Part shown: positions 17,175 to 27,058 of the stretch, piece after piece
How the letters are laid out: each line of letters starts with the position of its first letter
How positions within the stretch are numbered: position 1 is the first letter of the stretch
Assembly (NCBI RefSeq): GCF_030915525.1
Contig: NZ_CP133269.1
Location: forward strand, 1,699,001 to 1,763,000
DNA from: Neobacillus sp. PS2-9
GTDB lineage: Bacteria; Bacillota; Bacilli; Bacillales; Cytobacillaceae
Direction: 5' to 3'
Length of the DNA: 64,000 nt
Position numbers and translations under genes: made by a program
Notes under the pieces: generated by a model
Database searches by the model: none
What the model saw: only the letters and a program-made list of their open reading frames with translations
Told to the model about the DNA's origin: nothing

Positions 17175-17192
17175 TATCTGGAGGTGTTACGA

Positions 17193-17600
17193 ATGAGCGA
17201 ATTTAGTGTTTTAGAAATGGACCAAGGAAATAACGGTCATGGTAAAATTGAAATTGCTCCTGAAGTGATTGAAGTAATTGCCGGTATTGCTGCTGCTGAA
17301 GTAGAAGGTGTTGCGGGCATGAGAGGCAACTTTGCAACAGGGGTTGTAGAACGATTAGGCAAGAAAAATCACGGTAAAGGTGTTAAGGTCGAACTGACCG
17401 AAACAGGGATTAAAGTAGATGTATACTGCATGATGAAGTTTGGGGTATCCATCCCTTCTGTTGCTGGTAAAGTCCAAGACAATATTCGTCAAGCATTACT
17501 AAATATGACTGCTTTAGATGCTGAAGAAGTGAACATTCATGTAGTTGGGATTCAATTTGAAAACCAAAAGCATGAGCCAGAAGTAGATCAAGAAGTATAA
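17193..17600 (+). CDS. yqhY: Asp23/Gls24 family protein YqhY
   Basis: A 135-residue Asp23/Gls24 domain protein with the family segments IEIAPEVIEVIAGIAAAEVEGVAGM and VNIHVVGIQFE. GGAGG (17180-17184) selects ATG 17193 over the in-frame GTG at 17184. It follows accC as in B. subtilis, where loss of YqhY affects acetyl-CoA carboxylase balance, so a regulatory tie to AccBC is likely. Confidence 0.92.
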   Translation: MSEFSVLEMDQGNNGHGKIEIAPEVIEVIAGIAAAEVEGVAGMRGNFATGVVERLGKKNHGKGVKVELTETGIKVDVYCMMKFGVSIPSVAGKVQDNIRQALLNMTALDAEEVNIHVVGIQFENQKHEPEVDQEV

Positions 17601-17605
17601 CCTAC

Positions 17606-17637
17606 AAAAACCAAAGGAGAGATTCCTTTGGTTTTTC
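17606..17637 (+). terminator. Terminator after accB-accC-yqhY
   Basis: Thirteen-base arms: AAAAACCAAAGGA (17606-17618) pairs with TCCTTTGGTTTTT (17624-17636), with a five-base loop. Confidence 0.9.
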
Positions 17638-17687
17638 TATTTATCTAACTATTCTAAAAAAATGTGGGAATTTGAAAAATATAATCC

Positions 17688-17716
17688 TTACAGTGCGAAT
17701 CCAATTTAGTTATGCT
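17688..17716 (+). promoter_or_regulatory. Candidate sigma-A promoter of nusB-folD
   Basis: TTACAG (17688-17693), 17-bp spacer, TATGCT (17711-17716), about 100 bases before the nusB ATG and after the yqhY terminator. Confidence 0.45.
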
Positions 17717-17817
17717 ATTATCTTTTTATGTGAAAACTATCTTGAAGTTGAATTCCTGTACTATGTATGAAAAATAGACAAAAATTATTTAATATATCTA
17801 AAGGAGTTAACGTTATA

Positions 17818-18216
17818 ATGAAAAGAAGAACAGCAAGGGAAAAAGCGCTACAGGCTCTGTTTCAAATCGATGTAAGCAATACTGATCCATCATTAGCGAT
17901 TGAACATGTATTAGAGGGGGAAATGGGAGACGAATACTTATCAAACCTAGTTATAGGAGTAGTAGAACACAAAGAAGAAATTGACAAGCTAATAATCGAA
18001 AACCTAGAAAAGTGGTCTATGGACCGTTTGGCAACAGTGGATCGAAACTTATTGAGAATTGCTACGTATGAATTAAAGTTTTATCGAAATGAAGTTCCTG
18101 AAAATGTTATTTTAGATGAAGCCATTGAGATAGCTAAAATTTACGGGGATGACCAATCAAGCAAATTTATTAATGGAGTTCTTTCAAAGGTGAAACAAAC
18201 GCTTCTTGCCAATTAA
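17818..18216 (+). CDS. nusB: Transcription antitermination factor NusB
   Basis: NusB works with NusE in rRNA antitermination. The ATG at 17818 behind AAAGGAG gives 132 residues starting MKRRTAREKALQALFQID, and the C-terminal half shows VPENVILDEAIEIAKIYGDD and FINGVLSKV. An ORF extension to 17767 has no ribosome site and no family similarity. Folate gene folD follows. Confidence 0.97.
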   Translation: MKRRTAREKALQALFQIDVSNTDPSLAIEHVLEGEMGDEYLSNLVIGVVEHKEEIDKLIIENLEKWSMDRLATVDRNLLRIATYELKFYRNEVPENVILDEAIEIAKIYGDDQSSKFINGVLSKVKQTLLAN

Positions 18217-18253
18217 TTGATTGGTTTCACTCCTAGCATAGGGAGAGTTGAAA

Positions 18254-19114
18254 ATGACAGCCACAATTATTAATGGAAAAGAGATCGCCGAGAAAAAAAG
18301 AGTAGAAATTGCTGAAGAGGTTAAATGGATAAAAAGGCAAGGGGTCACACCCGGGTTAGCGGTTATCCTTGTCGGTAATGACCATGCTTCTCGAACATAT
18401 GTAACAAATAAAGAAAAGGCTTGTAAACAGCTAGGGATGAAATCACTATTAATTGAAATGCATGAGGAGGTTTCAGAAGAAGAACTTCTTCTAAAGATTA
18501 GTGAGTTAAACGAAGATCCTGAAGTACATGGAATCTTAGTTCAATTGCCTCTTCCTAAACATATCGATGAAAAAAAGGTGATTGAATCCATTTCTCCATT
18601 AAAAGATGTGGATGGGTTTCATCCTATAAATATTGGCAGGATGATGACAGGACAGAATGCTTTCCTCCCTTGTACACCATATGGGATTATGGTTTTACTT
18701 GAAGAGGCGGGCATATCCATTCCAGGAAAACATGTTGTGGTTGTAGGGCGGAGTAATATCGTAGGTAAGCCTGTAGGTCAATTATTCTTAAATCAGCATG
18801 CAACAGTCACATACTGTCATTCAAAGACCAGGGACTTAAAGTTACATACCAATCAAGCAGATATCCTTGTTGCTGCAGTTGGCATTCCAAACTTCATAAA
18901 GGCTGAACATGTTAAAGATAATGCAGTTGTTATCGATGTAGGGATTAACAGGAATGAGGCAGGTAAGCTTTGTGGAGATGTTGCTTTTGATGAAGTAAGT
19001 AAAAAAGCAGGATATATTACTCCAGTTCCAAAGGGAGTAGGCCCCATGACGATTACCATGCTAATGTACAATACCTTAAAGTCAGCCGCTGAAAGTCTAA
19101 ACCGAAATAAGTAG
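18254..19114 (+). CDS. folD: Bifunctional methylenetetrahydrofolate dehydrogenase/cyclohydrolase
   Basis: FolD interconverts methylene-, methenyl- and formyl-tetrahydrofolate with NADP. The 286 residues contain VGNDHASRTYVTNKEKACKQ with the catalytic Lys, QLPLPKHI, the GRSNIVGKPVGQL nucleotide-binding loop and the PVPKGVGPMT end motif. ATG 18254 is preferred to TTG 18248 because of spacing from GGGAGAG. Confidence 0.97.
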   Translation: MTATIINGKEIAEKKRVEIAEEVKWIKRQGVTPGLAVILVGNDHASRTYVTNKEKACKQLGMKSLLIEMHEEVSEEELLLKISELNEDPEVHGILVQLPLPKHIDEKKVIESISPLKDVDGFHPINIGRMMTGQNAFLPCTPYGIMVLLEEAGISIPGKHVVVVGRSNIVGKPVGQLFLNQHATVTYCHSKTRDLKLHTNQADILVAAVGIPNFIKAEHVKDNAVVIDVGINRNEAGKLCGDVAFDEVSKKAGYITPVPKGVGPMTITMLMYNTLKSAAESLNRNK

Positions 19115-19163
19115 GTGTTTGTCCTTATCTTTTATTCCTTTTGTTCTTTTTAAGTCAATCTTT

Positions 19164-19192
19164 CTGACAAAAAAAAGAGCAAAATGTATAAT
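19164..19192 (+). promoter_or_regulatory. Sigma-A promoter of xseA-xseB-ispA
   Basis: CTGACA (19164-19169), 17-bp spacer, perfect TATAAT (19187-19192), ending 44 bases before the xseA ATG. Confidence 0.75.
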
Positions 19193-19236
19193 GGATAAGG
19201 ACAATTTCAGCTAATCAGCCGAAAAGAGGATTAGAA

Positions 19237-20595
19237 ATGCAGGAACAAAGATATTTATCTGTGAATGCTTTAACCAAATACATAAAAAGAAAATTTGATG
19301 CAGATCCCCATTTGCGAGATATTCATGTAAGAGGGGAGATTTCAAATTTTAAACAACATTCGAGTGGACATATGTATTTTACATTAAAGGATGAGAAAGC
19401 TCGGATTCTTGCGGTGATGTTCTCCAGTCAATCCCGTCTTATGAAATTTGCTCCTGAAAACGGGATGAAGGTAATCGTAAAGGGAGATATTTCTGTATAC
19501 GAACCAAGCGGACAATATCAAATTTATATTAAGGAAATGCGCCCAGAAGGTATTGGGGAATTGTTTTTAGCCTATGAGCAGTTAAAACAGCGTCTTGATG
19601 CAGAAGGCTTATTCGCAGCTGAAACCAAAAAGCCTATACCGATGTATCCAAGAACAGTTGGTGTAATTACTTCCCCAACAGGTGCTGCAATTAGAGATGT
19701 CATTACAACCATTAAACGACGCTATCCCATTGCAAATATTCTCGTTTTCCCAGCACTTGTGCAAGGTGAAAATGCGGCTCCTTCCATTGTTAAGGCAATT
19801 GAAAAGGCAAATACCATGAACGAAATTGATGTATTAATTGTTGGACGTGGCGGAGGCTCAATTGAGGAGTTATGGGCATTCAATGAAGAAATAACAGCAC
19901 GTGCGATTTTTTTATCTAAAATCCCAATTATATCTGCTGTTGGTCATGAAACAGACTTCACCATTGCCGATTTTGTTGCTGATTTGCGGGCTCCTACTCC
20001 TACAGGTGCTGCGGAGCTTGCGGTTCCACATATTGATGAATTAATGGACAGAATACTTCAGCGGCAAACCCGACTGCTTCGTGCCATGAAGGGGAAATTT
20101 CAATTTGAAAATGAACGATTACATCGTGCAAAAAAATCCTATGCTTTTCGTTACCCACATCGTTTATATGAACAGAAATTGGAACAGGTTGACAAATTAA
20201 CAGAGATGCTTGTTCGTGGGACCTCGAGATTATCATTAATAAAAAAAGGTCAGTATGAACTTCTACATAAACGGCTACAACGAAACCATCCAAGAGAAAT
20301 GATTCTTGAATCAACGAGCCGTTTGGAGCGTTCTCAAAAAGAAATGGACCGCTCTATGATGCAAATATTAACAACGAAAAAAAATGATTTTAACCGGGTG
20401 TTATCGACCTTACAAGCATTAAGTCCATTAAAAATCATGGAACGTGGGTATAGTTTGGCTTATTCGGAGGATAACCGTTTGGTGAAAAGTGTAAAACAGG
20501 TAAGTGTGAATGAACTGGTACAAATCCAATTAACTGATGGTAGTCTTTTCTGTAAAGTGGAGAATATAAAGGGGAGCGAAAAAAGTGACAAATGA
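19237..20595 (+). CDS. xseA: Exodeoxyribonuclease VII large subunit
   Basis: Catalytic subunit of exonuclease VII, which trims single-stranded DNA from both ends. The 452 residues include the N-terminal OB fold ([29 protein letters not shown]), the [15 protein letters not shown] segment, [17 protein letters not shown] and the [29 protein letters not shown] active region, then a helical C-terminus. Its end overlaps xseB by 11 bases. Confidence 0.97.
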   Translation: MQEQRYLSVNALTKYIKRKFDADPHLRDIHVRGEISNFKQHSSGHMYFTLKDEKARILAVMFSSQSRLMKFAPENGMKVIVKGDISVYEPSGQYQIYIKEMRPEGIGELFLAYEQLKQRLDAEGLFAAETKKPIPMYPRTVGVITSPTGAAIRDVITTIKRRYPIANILVFPALVQGENAAPSIVKAIEKANTMNEIDVLIVGRGGGSIEELWAFNEEITARAIFLSKIPIISAVGHETDFTIADFVADLRAPTPTGAAELAVPHIDELMDRILQRQTRLLRAMKGKFQFENERLHRAKKSYAFRYPHRLYEQKLEQVDKLTEMLVRGTSRLSLIKKGQYELLHKRLQRNHPREMILESTSRLERSQKEMDRSMMQILTTKKNDFNRVLSTLQALSPLKIMERGYSLAYSEDNRLVKSVKQVSVNELVQIQLTDGSLFCKVENIKGSEKSDK

Positions 20596-20818
20596 AAAAA
20601 AGTTATCCTTTGAAGATGCAATGACAAAGTTAGAACAAATCGTAGATAAACTTGAAGAAGGAGATGTACCTTTGGAAGAGGCGATTCTTTTTTATAAAGA
20701 GGGGATGGAATTATCTAAGCTTTGTCATGATAAATTGAAAAGTGTGGAAGAGCAACTTACTCAAATCATTACGGAGGATGGACGTAAAGAGAATTTTTCT
20801 ATTGAAGGGGAGGAATAA
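20585..20818 (+). CDS. xseB: Exodeoxyribonuclease VII small subunit
   Basis: A 77-residue helical protein with the family sequence [26 protein letters not shown] and [11 protein letters not shown] start inside the xseA end, behind AAGGGGAGCG. Partner of XseA. Confidence 0.95.
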   Translation: MTNEKKLSFEDAMTKLEQIVDKLEEGDVPLEEAILFYKEGMELSKLCHDKLKSVEEQLTQIITEDGRKENFSIEGEE

Positions 20819-20821
20819 GAC

Positions 20822-21715
20822 TTGGAAACTAGGGCTTTAGAAACATTTGCGCAAGAGTATAAACAACTACTTGAAGATGAGCTTCGAAGGCTGGTTGAAA
20901 AGCTTAAGGCTCCTCCTATTATTAAGGAATCAATGATTTATTCTCTAGAAGCAGGAGGCAAAAGAATTCGCCCTTTATTATTGTTTGCTACCTTAGACGC
21001 GTTTGGAATGAATCCTAAAAAAGGGCTGTTAGCTGCCGCTGCAATTGAAATGATTCATACCTATTCCTTAATCCACGATGATCTACCAAGTATGGATAAT
21101 GATGACTTAAGAAGAGGAAAACCGACCAATCATAAGGTCTTCGGCGACGCCATCGCGATTTTAGCTGGAGATGCCTTATTAACTTATAGTTTTGAAGTAA
21201 TAAGTCAGCTTCCAACCGACGTTTTCTCAGCCGCTACAAAGCTTAAATTAGTTGTTGAATTGGCAAAAGCATCTGGAACGGAAGGGATGGTCGGTGGACA
21301 AGTGGCAGACATGGAAGGGGAAGCCAAATCACTTACCCTTCAAGAGCTGGAGTACATACATATTCATAAAACAGGTAAGCTGCTTGGATTTAGTGTCTTG
21401 GCTGGAGGGATTATGGCAGGTGCTAATCAAGAACAGCTTCATAACCTATCAAGGTTTGCCCATCATCTGGGACTTGCCTTTCAAATTCAAGACGATATCC
21501 TCGATTTAGTTGGGAATGAAGAAATAATTGGTAAACCTGTAGGAAGTGATACTACCAATCTAAAAAGTACATATCCTCAATTGTTAACCATGGAAGGTGC
21601 AAGAACAGCGCTGAAAGACCAAATCACCTCAGCGAAGGAAAATCTGGAGAGGACAGGCTTAAATACCCAACTGCTAAGAGAAATCACTGATTTAGTAGCA
21701 TCTAGGGATCACTAA
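20822..21715 (+). CDS. ispA: Polyprenyl (farnesyl) diphosphate synthase
   Basis: Condenses IPP and allylic diphosphates to farnesyl diphosphate for quinone and cell wall lipid carriers. The 297 residues carry both aspartate-rich motifs (DDLPSMDNDDLRRG and QDDILD) and the GGKRIRPLL segment. TTG start three bases after the xseB stop, behind GGGGAGG. It comes before dxs of the same pathway. Confidence 0.95.
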   Translation: METRALETFAQEYKQLLEDELRRLVEKLKAPPIIKESMIYSLEAGGKRIRPLLLFATLDAFGMNPKKGLLAAAAIEMIHTYSLIHDDLPSMDNDDLRRGKPTNHKVFGDAIAILAGDALLTYSFEVISQLPTDVFSAATKLKLVVELAKASGTEGMVGGQVADMEGEAKSLTLQELEYIHIHKTGKLLGFSVLAGGIMAGANQEQLHNLSRFAHHLGLAFQIQDDILDLVGNEEIIGKPVGSDTTNLKSTYPQLLTMEGARTALKDQITSAKENLERTGLNTQLLREITDLVASRDH

Positions 21716-21725
21716 CAAAGGCTAT

Positions 21726-21754
21726 TTGAGGCAATGAACTAAGTGTGTTATAAT
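21726..21754 (+). promoter_or_regulatory. Strong sigma-A promoter directly upstream of a terminator
   Basis: TTGAGG (21726-21731), 17-bp spacer, perfect TATAAT (21749-21754) with an extended -10 TGT. It lies just after ispA and about 30 bases before the hairpin at 21784-21814, so its transcript may be a short RNA or an attenuated dxs leader. Confidence 0.7.
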
Positions 21755-21783
21755 TATTTTCAATGTAGAAAACGTTGACAATG

Positions 21784-21814
21784 CCGTTATCACTTAGTGT
21801 TAGCGGCTATTTTT
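21784..21814 (+). terminator. Terminator between ispA and dxs
   Basis: GCCGTTATCAC and GTGTTAGCGGC pair with one mismatch and one wobble, followed by TATTTTTT. It can end ispA transcripts and the transcript from the promoter at 21726-21754. Confidence 0.75.
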
Positions 21815-21834
21815 TCAGGAAAAGTGTTATGATA

Positions 21835-21843
21835 AATAATAAG
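21835..21843 (+). promoter_or_regulatory. Candidate extended -10 promoter of dxs
   Basis: TGTTATGAT (21835-21843) is an extended -10 element 52 bases before the dxs ATG; there is no convincing -35. Confidence 0.4.
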
Positions 21844-21895
21844 ATATTAAAACTGATGTATAGATAGAAAAAGTATGAAAGTGAGTGGTCCAAAA

Positions 21896-23791
21896 ATGGA
21901 TCTGTTATCAATAAAAGACCCATCCTTTTTAAAAGGATTGACAAATAAAGAGTTGGAGGCTTTAAGTCAGGATATTCGTCAATTCTTGGTCGAAAAGCTG
22001 TCTGTGACTGGAGGCCATATTGGACCAAATTTAGGTGTAGTTGAACTAACAATTGCTTTACATAAATGTTTTGACAGTCCAAGGGATAAGATTATTTGGG
22101 ATGTAGGACATCAGTCCTATGTTCATAAAATCTTAACCGGCAGAGCATGTGAATTTGATACTTTACGTCAATATAAAGGCCTATGTGGGTTTCCAAAACG
22201 GATTGAAAGTGAACATGACGTTTGGGAGACAGGACATAGTTCAACCTCACTATCTGCAGCTATGGGAATGGCGATTGCCAGGGATATAAAAAAGGAAAAC
22301 TCCTTTGTTATTCCTGTGATTGGTGATGGTGCCTTAACTGGTGGAATGGCATTAGAAGCTTTAAACCACATTGGCCATGAAAAAAAGGATATGATCGTTA
22401 TATTGAATGATAACGAAATGTCCATTGCGCCTAATGTTGGGGCATTGCATAATATCCTTGGTCAATTGAGAACAGCAGGGAAATATCAATGGGTGAAAGA
22501 CGAACTAGAAGTGATATTGAAAAAAGTTCCCGCTGTTGGTGGTGTTCTTGCAGCCACTGCTGAACGCGTAAAAGATAGTCTTAAATATTTATTTGTTTCT
22601 GGTATGTTTTTTGAAGAACTTGGTTTTACTTATTTAGGACCAATTGATGGTCATAACTTTGATGACTTATTTGAAAACCTTGCCTATGCGAAAAAAACAG
22701 AAGGCCCTGTACTCCTTCATGTGATTACGAAGAAGGGGAAGGGATATAAGCCTGCAGAAAGCGATAAGACGGGTACTTGGCATGGTACAGGCCCATATAA
22801 AATGGATACAGGTGATTTTGTAAAGCCGGCGAAAGCACAGCCACCAGCATGGAGCAGTTTGGTTAGTGAGACCGTTCGAAAACTCGCTCGAGTGGACGAT
22901 AGAATTGTGGCCATTACCCCCGCAATGCCTGTTGGATCAAAGCTTGAAGGTTTTGCTAGTGAGTTTCCTGATCGAATGTTTGATGTAGGGATTGCTGAGC
23001 AACATGCTGCTACGGTTGCTGCAGGATTGGCTACGCAAAATATGAAGCCTTTTCTAGCTATTTATTCCACTTTCTTACAGCGAGCATACGACCAGGTTGT
23101 ACATGATATTTGCCGCCAAAACTTAAACGTATTTATTGGAATAGACCGGGCAGGTTTAGTAGGCGCAGATGGTGAAACACACCAGGGCGTATTTGATATT
23201 GCTTTTCTAAGGCATGTACCTAATATCGTTTTAATGATGCCGAAGGACGAAAACGAAGGTCAACATATGGTTTATACAGCGTTAAATTATGATGATGGAC
23301 CTATTGCGATGAGATTTCCACGTGGAAATGGTGTAGGGGTACCAATGGATGAGGAATTCAAGAAGATCCCTATTGGCACTTGGGAGGTCTTAAAAGAAGG
23401 TGATGATGCGGCTATTTTAACCTTCGGAACAACGATTCCAATGGCGATGGAAGCGGCTAAGATTCTTGAAAAGCGAGGAATCTTTGTAAAAGTCATTAAT
23501 GCTCGGTTCATAAAACCTCTTGATGAAAAGATGCTACTAGGTTTGTTAGAAAAAAATATCCCTCTCCTTACCGTGGAAGAAGCGGTATTACAAGGTGGAT
23601 TTGGAAGTTCCGTTCTTGAATTTGCGCATGACCAAGGCTTTGCTCAGGCATTAATAGACCGAATCGGTATTCCAGACCAATTTATTGAACATGGGGATGT
23701 AGGGTTACTATTGGAAGAAATAGGATTAACTACTGAAGAAGTGGTCAAAAAAGTGTCTACAATGGCAAGGAAAAAACAGCAAAGGGCATAA
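21896..23791 (+). CDS. dxs: 1-deoxy-D-xylulose-5-phosphate synthase
   Basis: Thiamine diphosphate enzyme that makes DXP from pyruvate and glyceraldehyde phosphate, the first step of the MEP isoprenoid pathway. The 631 residues begin [15 protein letters not shown], matching B. subtilis, so ATG 21896 is chosen over ATG 21875. Clear motifs are [33 protein letters not shown] (TPP site) and [15 protein letters not shown]. Confidence 0.97.
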   Translation: MDLLSIKDPSFLKGLTNKELEALSQDIRQFLVEKLSVTGGHIGPNLGVVELTIALHKCFDSPRDKIIWDVGHQSYVHKILTGRACEFDTLRQYKGLCGFPKRIESEHDVWETGHSSTSLSAAMGMAIARDIKKENSFVIPVIGDGALTGGMALEALNHIGHEKKDMIVILNDNEMSIAPNVGALHNILGQLRTAGKYQWVKDELEVILKKVPAVGGVLAATAERVKDSLKYLFVSGMFFEELGFTYLGPIDGHNFDDLFENLAYAKKTEGPVLLHVITKKGKGYKPAESDKTGTWHGTGPYKMDTGDFVKPAKAQPPAWSSLVSETVRKLARVDDRIVAITPAMPVGSKLEGFASEFPDRMFDVGIAEQHAATVAAGLATQNMKPFLAIYSTFLQRAYDQVVHDICRQNLNVFIGIDRAGLVGADGETHQGVFDIAFLRHVPNIVLMMPKDENEGQHMVYTALNYDDGPIAMRFPRGNGVGVPMDEEFKKIPIGTWEVLKEGDDAAILTFGTTIPMAMEAAKILEKRGIFVKVINARFIKPLDEKMLLGLLEKNIPLLTVEEAVLQGGFGSSVLEFAHDQGFAQALIDRIGIPDQFIEHGDVGLLLEEIGLTTEEVVKKVSTMARKKQQRA

Positions 23792-23794
23792 ATA

Positions 23795-24634
23795 ATGAAA
23801 AATAAAGAACGATTAGATGTATTACTCGTGGAGCGAGGTTTAATTGAGACACGAGAAAAAGCAAAAAGAGCGATTATGGCAGGGCTTGTATACACAAATG
23901 AAGAGCGGTTGGATAAACCTGGTGAAAAAGTGAAGGTGGACATTCCTCTAAATATCAAAGGAAATACGATGCCATACGTCAGTCGAGGCGGGTTGAAACT
24001 TGAAAAGGCACTAAAAGTATTCGATGTAAGTGTAACAGGAAAGGTTCTGCTTGATATCGGTGCTTCTACAGGCGGTTTTACAGATTGCGCTTTACAAAAT
24101 GGGGCAAAAATGTCATATGCGCTTGACGTAGGCTACAATCAGCTTGCTTGGAAGCTTAGACAGGATGAACGTGTTGTGGTTATGGAACGGACAAACTTTC
24201 GTTATGTAACTCCCTCAGATCTCGCTGGGGAAATGCCGAATTTTGCTTCTATTGACGTGTCTTTTATTTCCTTAACTCTAATTTTACCAGTATTAAAAAC
24301 ACTACTGATCCCAGGTAGTGATATTATTGCGCTTATTAAGCCTCAATTTGAAGCAGGCCGTGATCAGGTCGGTAAAAAAGGAATTGTTCGTGACGAGAAG
24401 GTTCATTTACAAGTCATTGAAAAAATCATTCATTTTTCCGTTAAAGAAGGATATATAGTAACTAATCTTTCCTATTCACCAATTACAGGTGGCGATGGGA
24501 ATATTGAATTTTTACTACACTTAAAATGGGAAGGTGAGCGGGAACTCGGTGAAAGTAATCTCCCTATCGGACCAATGGATATCGTAAAACAGGCTCATCT
24601 AGAATTTAAAACGAAACAGACACCAGAAGGATAG
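23795..24634 (+). CDS. yqxC: TlyA/YqxC family rRNA 2'-O-methyltransferase
   Basis: The 279 residues have an N-terminal S4 RNA-binding domain (RLDVLLVERGLIETREKAKRAI) and an FtsJ-type methyltransferase domain with LLDIGASTGGFTDCALQNGA (SAM site) and IALIKPQFEAGR. TlyA proteins methylate rRNA, and some are also annotated as haemolysins. It follows dxs by three bases, as in B. subtilis. Confidence 0.93.
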   Translation: MKNKERLDVLLVERGLIETREKAKRAIMAGLVYTNEERLDKPGEKVKVDIPLNIKGNTMPYVSRGGLKLEKALKVFDVSVTGKVLLDIGASTGGFTDCALQNGAKMSYALDVGYNQLAWKLRQDERVVVMERTNFRYVTPSDLAGEMPNFASIDVSFISLTLILPVLKTLLIPGSDIIALIKPQFEAGRDQVGKKGIVRDEKVHLQVIEKIIHFSVKEGYIVTNLSYSPITGGDGNIEFLLHLKWEGERELGESNLPIGPMDIVKQAHLEFKTKQTPEG

Positions 24635-24656
24635 GCAATTGCTTATCCTTTTATGT
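24627..24656 (+). terminator. Terminator after yqxC
   Basis: Ten-base arms AAGGATAGGC and GCTTATCCTT around AATT, overlapping the end of the gene; the T tract is short. Confidence 0.6.
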
Positions 24657-24780
24657 ATATGAATGTATTTTTATAAAGGATTTTCATGTACAACTTTAGG
24701 AAAATGGGCTAACATATGAAATATATACGACATTTTAGTACAGAATACTCTGATGTTTTTAAAGACTATGGGGTGAAAGA

Positions 24781-25230
24781 ATGAATAAAGGTCAACGTCA
24801 TATTAAAATTAGAGAAATTATTGCCAGCAACGATATTGAGACTCAGGATGATTTGGTCGATGAGCTGAAAAATGCTGGTTACAATGTGACACAAGCCACC
24901 GTTTCACGTGATATTAAAGAACTTCATTTAGTAAAGGTTCCATTGATTGATGGGCGTTATAAATACAGCCTTCCAGCGGATCAGCGTTTTAATCCATTGC
25001 AAAAGTTAAAAAGATCTTTAATTGATGCTTTTGTAAGAATCGATCCTGCGGGGCATTTACTGGTTATGAAATGTTTGCCAGGTAATGCTATGGCAATTGG
25101 TGCCCTCATTGACAATCTGGATTGGGAAGAAATATTAGGAACGATCTGTGGTGACGATACAATGTTAATTATTTGTCGAACACCAGAAGATACAGAAGTC
25201 ATTACAAATCGGTTCCTTGACATGCTTTAA
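24781..25230 (+). CDS. ahrC: Arginine repressor/activator AhrC (ArgR)
   Basis: A 149-residue hexameric arginine sensor that represses biosynthesis and activates catabolism. The N-terminal winged helix ([40 protein letters not shown]) and the C-terminal arginine-binding domain ([29 protein letters not shown]) are complete. A well-matching ARG box lies before artP in this window. Confidence 0.96.
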   Translation: MNKGQRHIKIREIIASNDIETQDDLVDELKNAGYNVTQATVSRDIKELHLVKVPLIDGRYKYSLPADQRFNPLQKLKRSLIDAFVRIDPAGHLLVMKCLPGNAMAIGALIDNLDWEEILGTICGDDTMLIICRTPEDTEVITNRFLDML

Positions 25231-25245
25231 TTGGGGGAGAGTTCG

Positions 25246-26934
25246 TTGTTAGCAGAACTATCAATAAAAAACTTTGCGATAATCGAATCCCTTTCCATTT
25301 CCTTTGAAAAGGGATTAACTGTATTAACCGGAGAAACAGGCGCAGGAAAATCTATAATCATTGATGCCATCCATTTATTGGTGGGCGGCAGAGGATCCGC
25401 TGAATTTGTGCGTCATGGTGAGGAGAAGGCTGAAATAGAGGGGCTTTTTCAACTAGATGATCCAAATCATCCAATTATTTCGAAATCATTAGAATTTGGT
25501 ATAGAAATTGAAGAAGGTATGGTGGTTCTAAGACGAGACATATCACGAACCGGAAAAAGTGTTTGTCGAATCAATGGAAAGCTTGTTACCATATCAACCC
25601 TTCGTGAAATAGGTTCCACTCTTGTAGATATTCATGGGCAACATGAACATCAAGAGTTAATGGATGAAACGATACATTTATCATTGCTCGATCAGTTTGG
25701 TTCCGAGGAAATTGCAGGTTCACATGCAGAATATCTAGATGTCTTTCGAAGGTACGAGCAAACACTTCAAAAGCTAAAGTCATTAAGTGAGAATGATCAA
25801 CAAACTGCACACCGACTAGATTTGATTCAATTTCAATTAGACGAAATTCAAAAAGCCAATCTAAAACTTCATGAAGATGAAGAGCTTTCAGAAGAAAGAA
25901 GAAAGTTAGGGAATTTTGAAAGGACGTTTGAGGCCATCCAATCGAGTTATACGGCCTTGCATGGGGAGCAGCGAGGACTAGACTGGCTAAGTATGGTCAT
26001 GGGATACCTAGAAGATGCTGCGGCGCTAGACACAACGTATAAAGATATATTTGAAGCTGTTTCGAATAGCTATTACCAGCTAGAAGATGCTGCGAGAACT
26101 TTACGAAATGAACTGGATGGGTTAGAATACGATCCGCAAAGGTTAAATGAAATTGAGGATCGACTAAATGAAATTAACCAGTTAAAACGTAAATATGGTA
26201 AAACGATTAATGATATTGTTGAATATGCAGCAAAGATTGAAGAAGAAATTGAAACCTTACAGAACAAAGAAACTCATATTTCTGAATTAGAAAAAGAATT
26301 ATCTTCCATCAAAAAAGATCTGATTCTTGAGGCTAAGCAGTTATCTGAAATCCGTCATAAGTGGGCAGATAAACTTACGAAGCTTATTCATAAGGAATTG
26401 AAGGAATTATACATGGCCAAGACTATATTTGAAATGCGGTTTGAAACGGATTTTGAGCATTTCTCTAAAACAGGAGTGGACCATGTGGAATTTTATATTT
26501 CGACTAACCCTGGTGAGCCACTGAAGCCTTTGTCACGGGTTGCTTCAGGGGGAGAATTATCAAGGATTATGTTGGCCCTCAAGAGTATTTTTTCTCAACA
26601 CCAAGGTGTTACCTCTATTATTTTTGATGAGGTAGATACCGGTGTCAGCGGAAGAGTAGCTCAATCCATCGCAGAAAAGATTTACAAGGTAGCATCTGGT
26701 TCACAAGTTTTATGTATTTCTCATTTACCTCAAGTAGCTGCCATGGCAGATACTCATTTGTTTATTTCAAAGGTTATTACTGGAGGAAGAACAAAAACTT
26801 ATGTAACATCATTGAATGTTGAAGAGAAGATTAAAGAAATTGGCAGAATGATTTCTGGAGCGGAAATTACCGATCTTACGAAGAAACACGCTGAAGAATT
26901 AATATTTTTAGCAGGTGAAAATAAAAAAACTTGA
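25246..26934 (+). CDS. recN: DNA repair ATPase RecN
   Basis: SMC-like protein that acts early at double-strand breaks. From TTG 25246 the protein has 562 residues starting with the conserved MLAELSIKNFAIIE; GGGGGAG (25233-25239) has correct spacing for this start, while the in-frame TTG 25231 precedes it. Walker A GETGAGKS (29-36), long central coiled coils and a C-terminal ABC signature (SGGELSRIMLALK) with Walker B IIFDEVDTGVSG are seen. Confidence 0.97.
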   Translation: MLAELSIKNFAIIESLSISFEKGLTVLTGETGAGKSIIIDAIHLLVGGRGSAEFVRHGEEKAEIEGLFQLDDPNHPIISKSLEFGIEIEEGMVVLRRDISRTGKSVCRINGKLVTISTLREIGSTLVDIHGQHEHQELMDETIHLSLLDQFGSEEIAGSHAEYLDVFRRYEQTLQKLKSLSENDQQTAHRLDLIQFQLDEIQKANLKLHEDEELSEERRKLGNFERTFEAIQSSYTALHGEQRGLDWLSMVMGYLEDAAALDTTYKDIFEAVSNSYYQLEDAARTLRNELDGLEYDPQRLNEIEDRLNEINQLKRKYGKTINDIVEYAAKIEEEIETLQNKETHISELEKELSSIKKDLILEAKQLSEIRHKWADKLTKLIHKELKELYMAKTIFEMRFETDFEHFSKTGVDHVEFYISTNPGEPLKPLSRVASGGELSRIMLALKSIFSQHQGVTSIIFDEVDTGVSGRVAQSIAEKIYKVASGSQVLCISHLPQVAAMADTHLFISKVITGGRTKTYVTSLNVEEKIKEIGRMISGAEITDLTKKHAEELIFLAGENKKT

Positions 26935-26962
26935 AAAGCTATCCAATAAGGGTAGCTTTTTT
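26934..26962 (+). terminator. Terminator after recN
   Basis: AGCTATCC and GGGTAGCT arms (one G-T pair) flanked by A and T runs, overlapping the recN stop. Confidence 0.8.
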
Positions 26963-27058
26963 ATGTTAAACCGAGTTATAAATGCTTGTCAAGGAGGCAA
27001 AATTAAAGATGTAGCCATTTCTTCAAAGTTGTGAAAAGAAGCGAGGAGAGTGAAAAAT

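Noticed and set aside
26975..27005. Possible sigma-F promoter of spoIVB: GTTATA and GGCAAAATTA
   Set aside because: The -10-like part fits GgnrAnAnTw, but the -35 part mismatches GywTA at two positions; no good sigma-G pair either.
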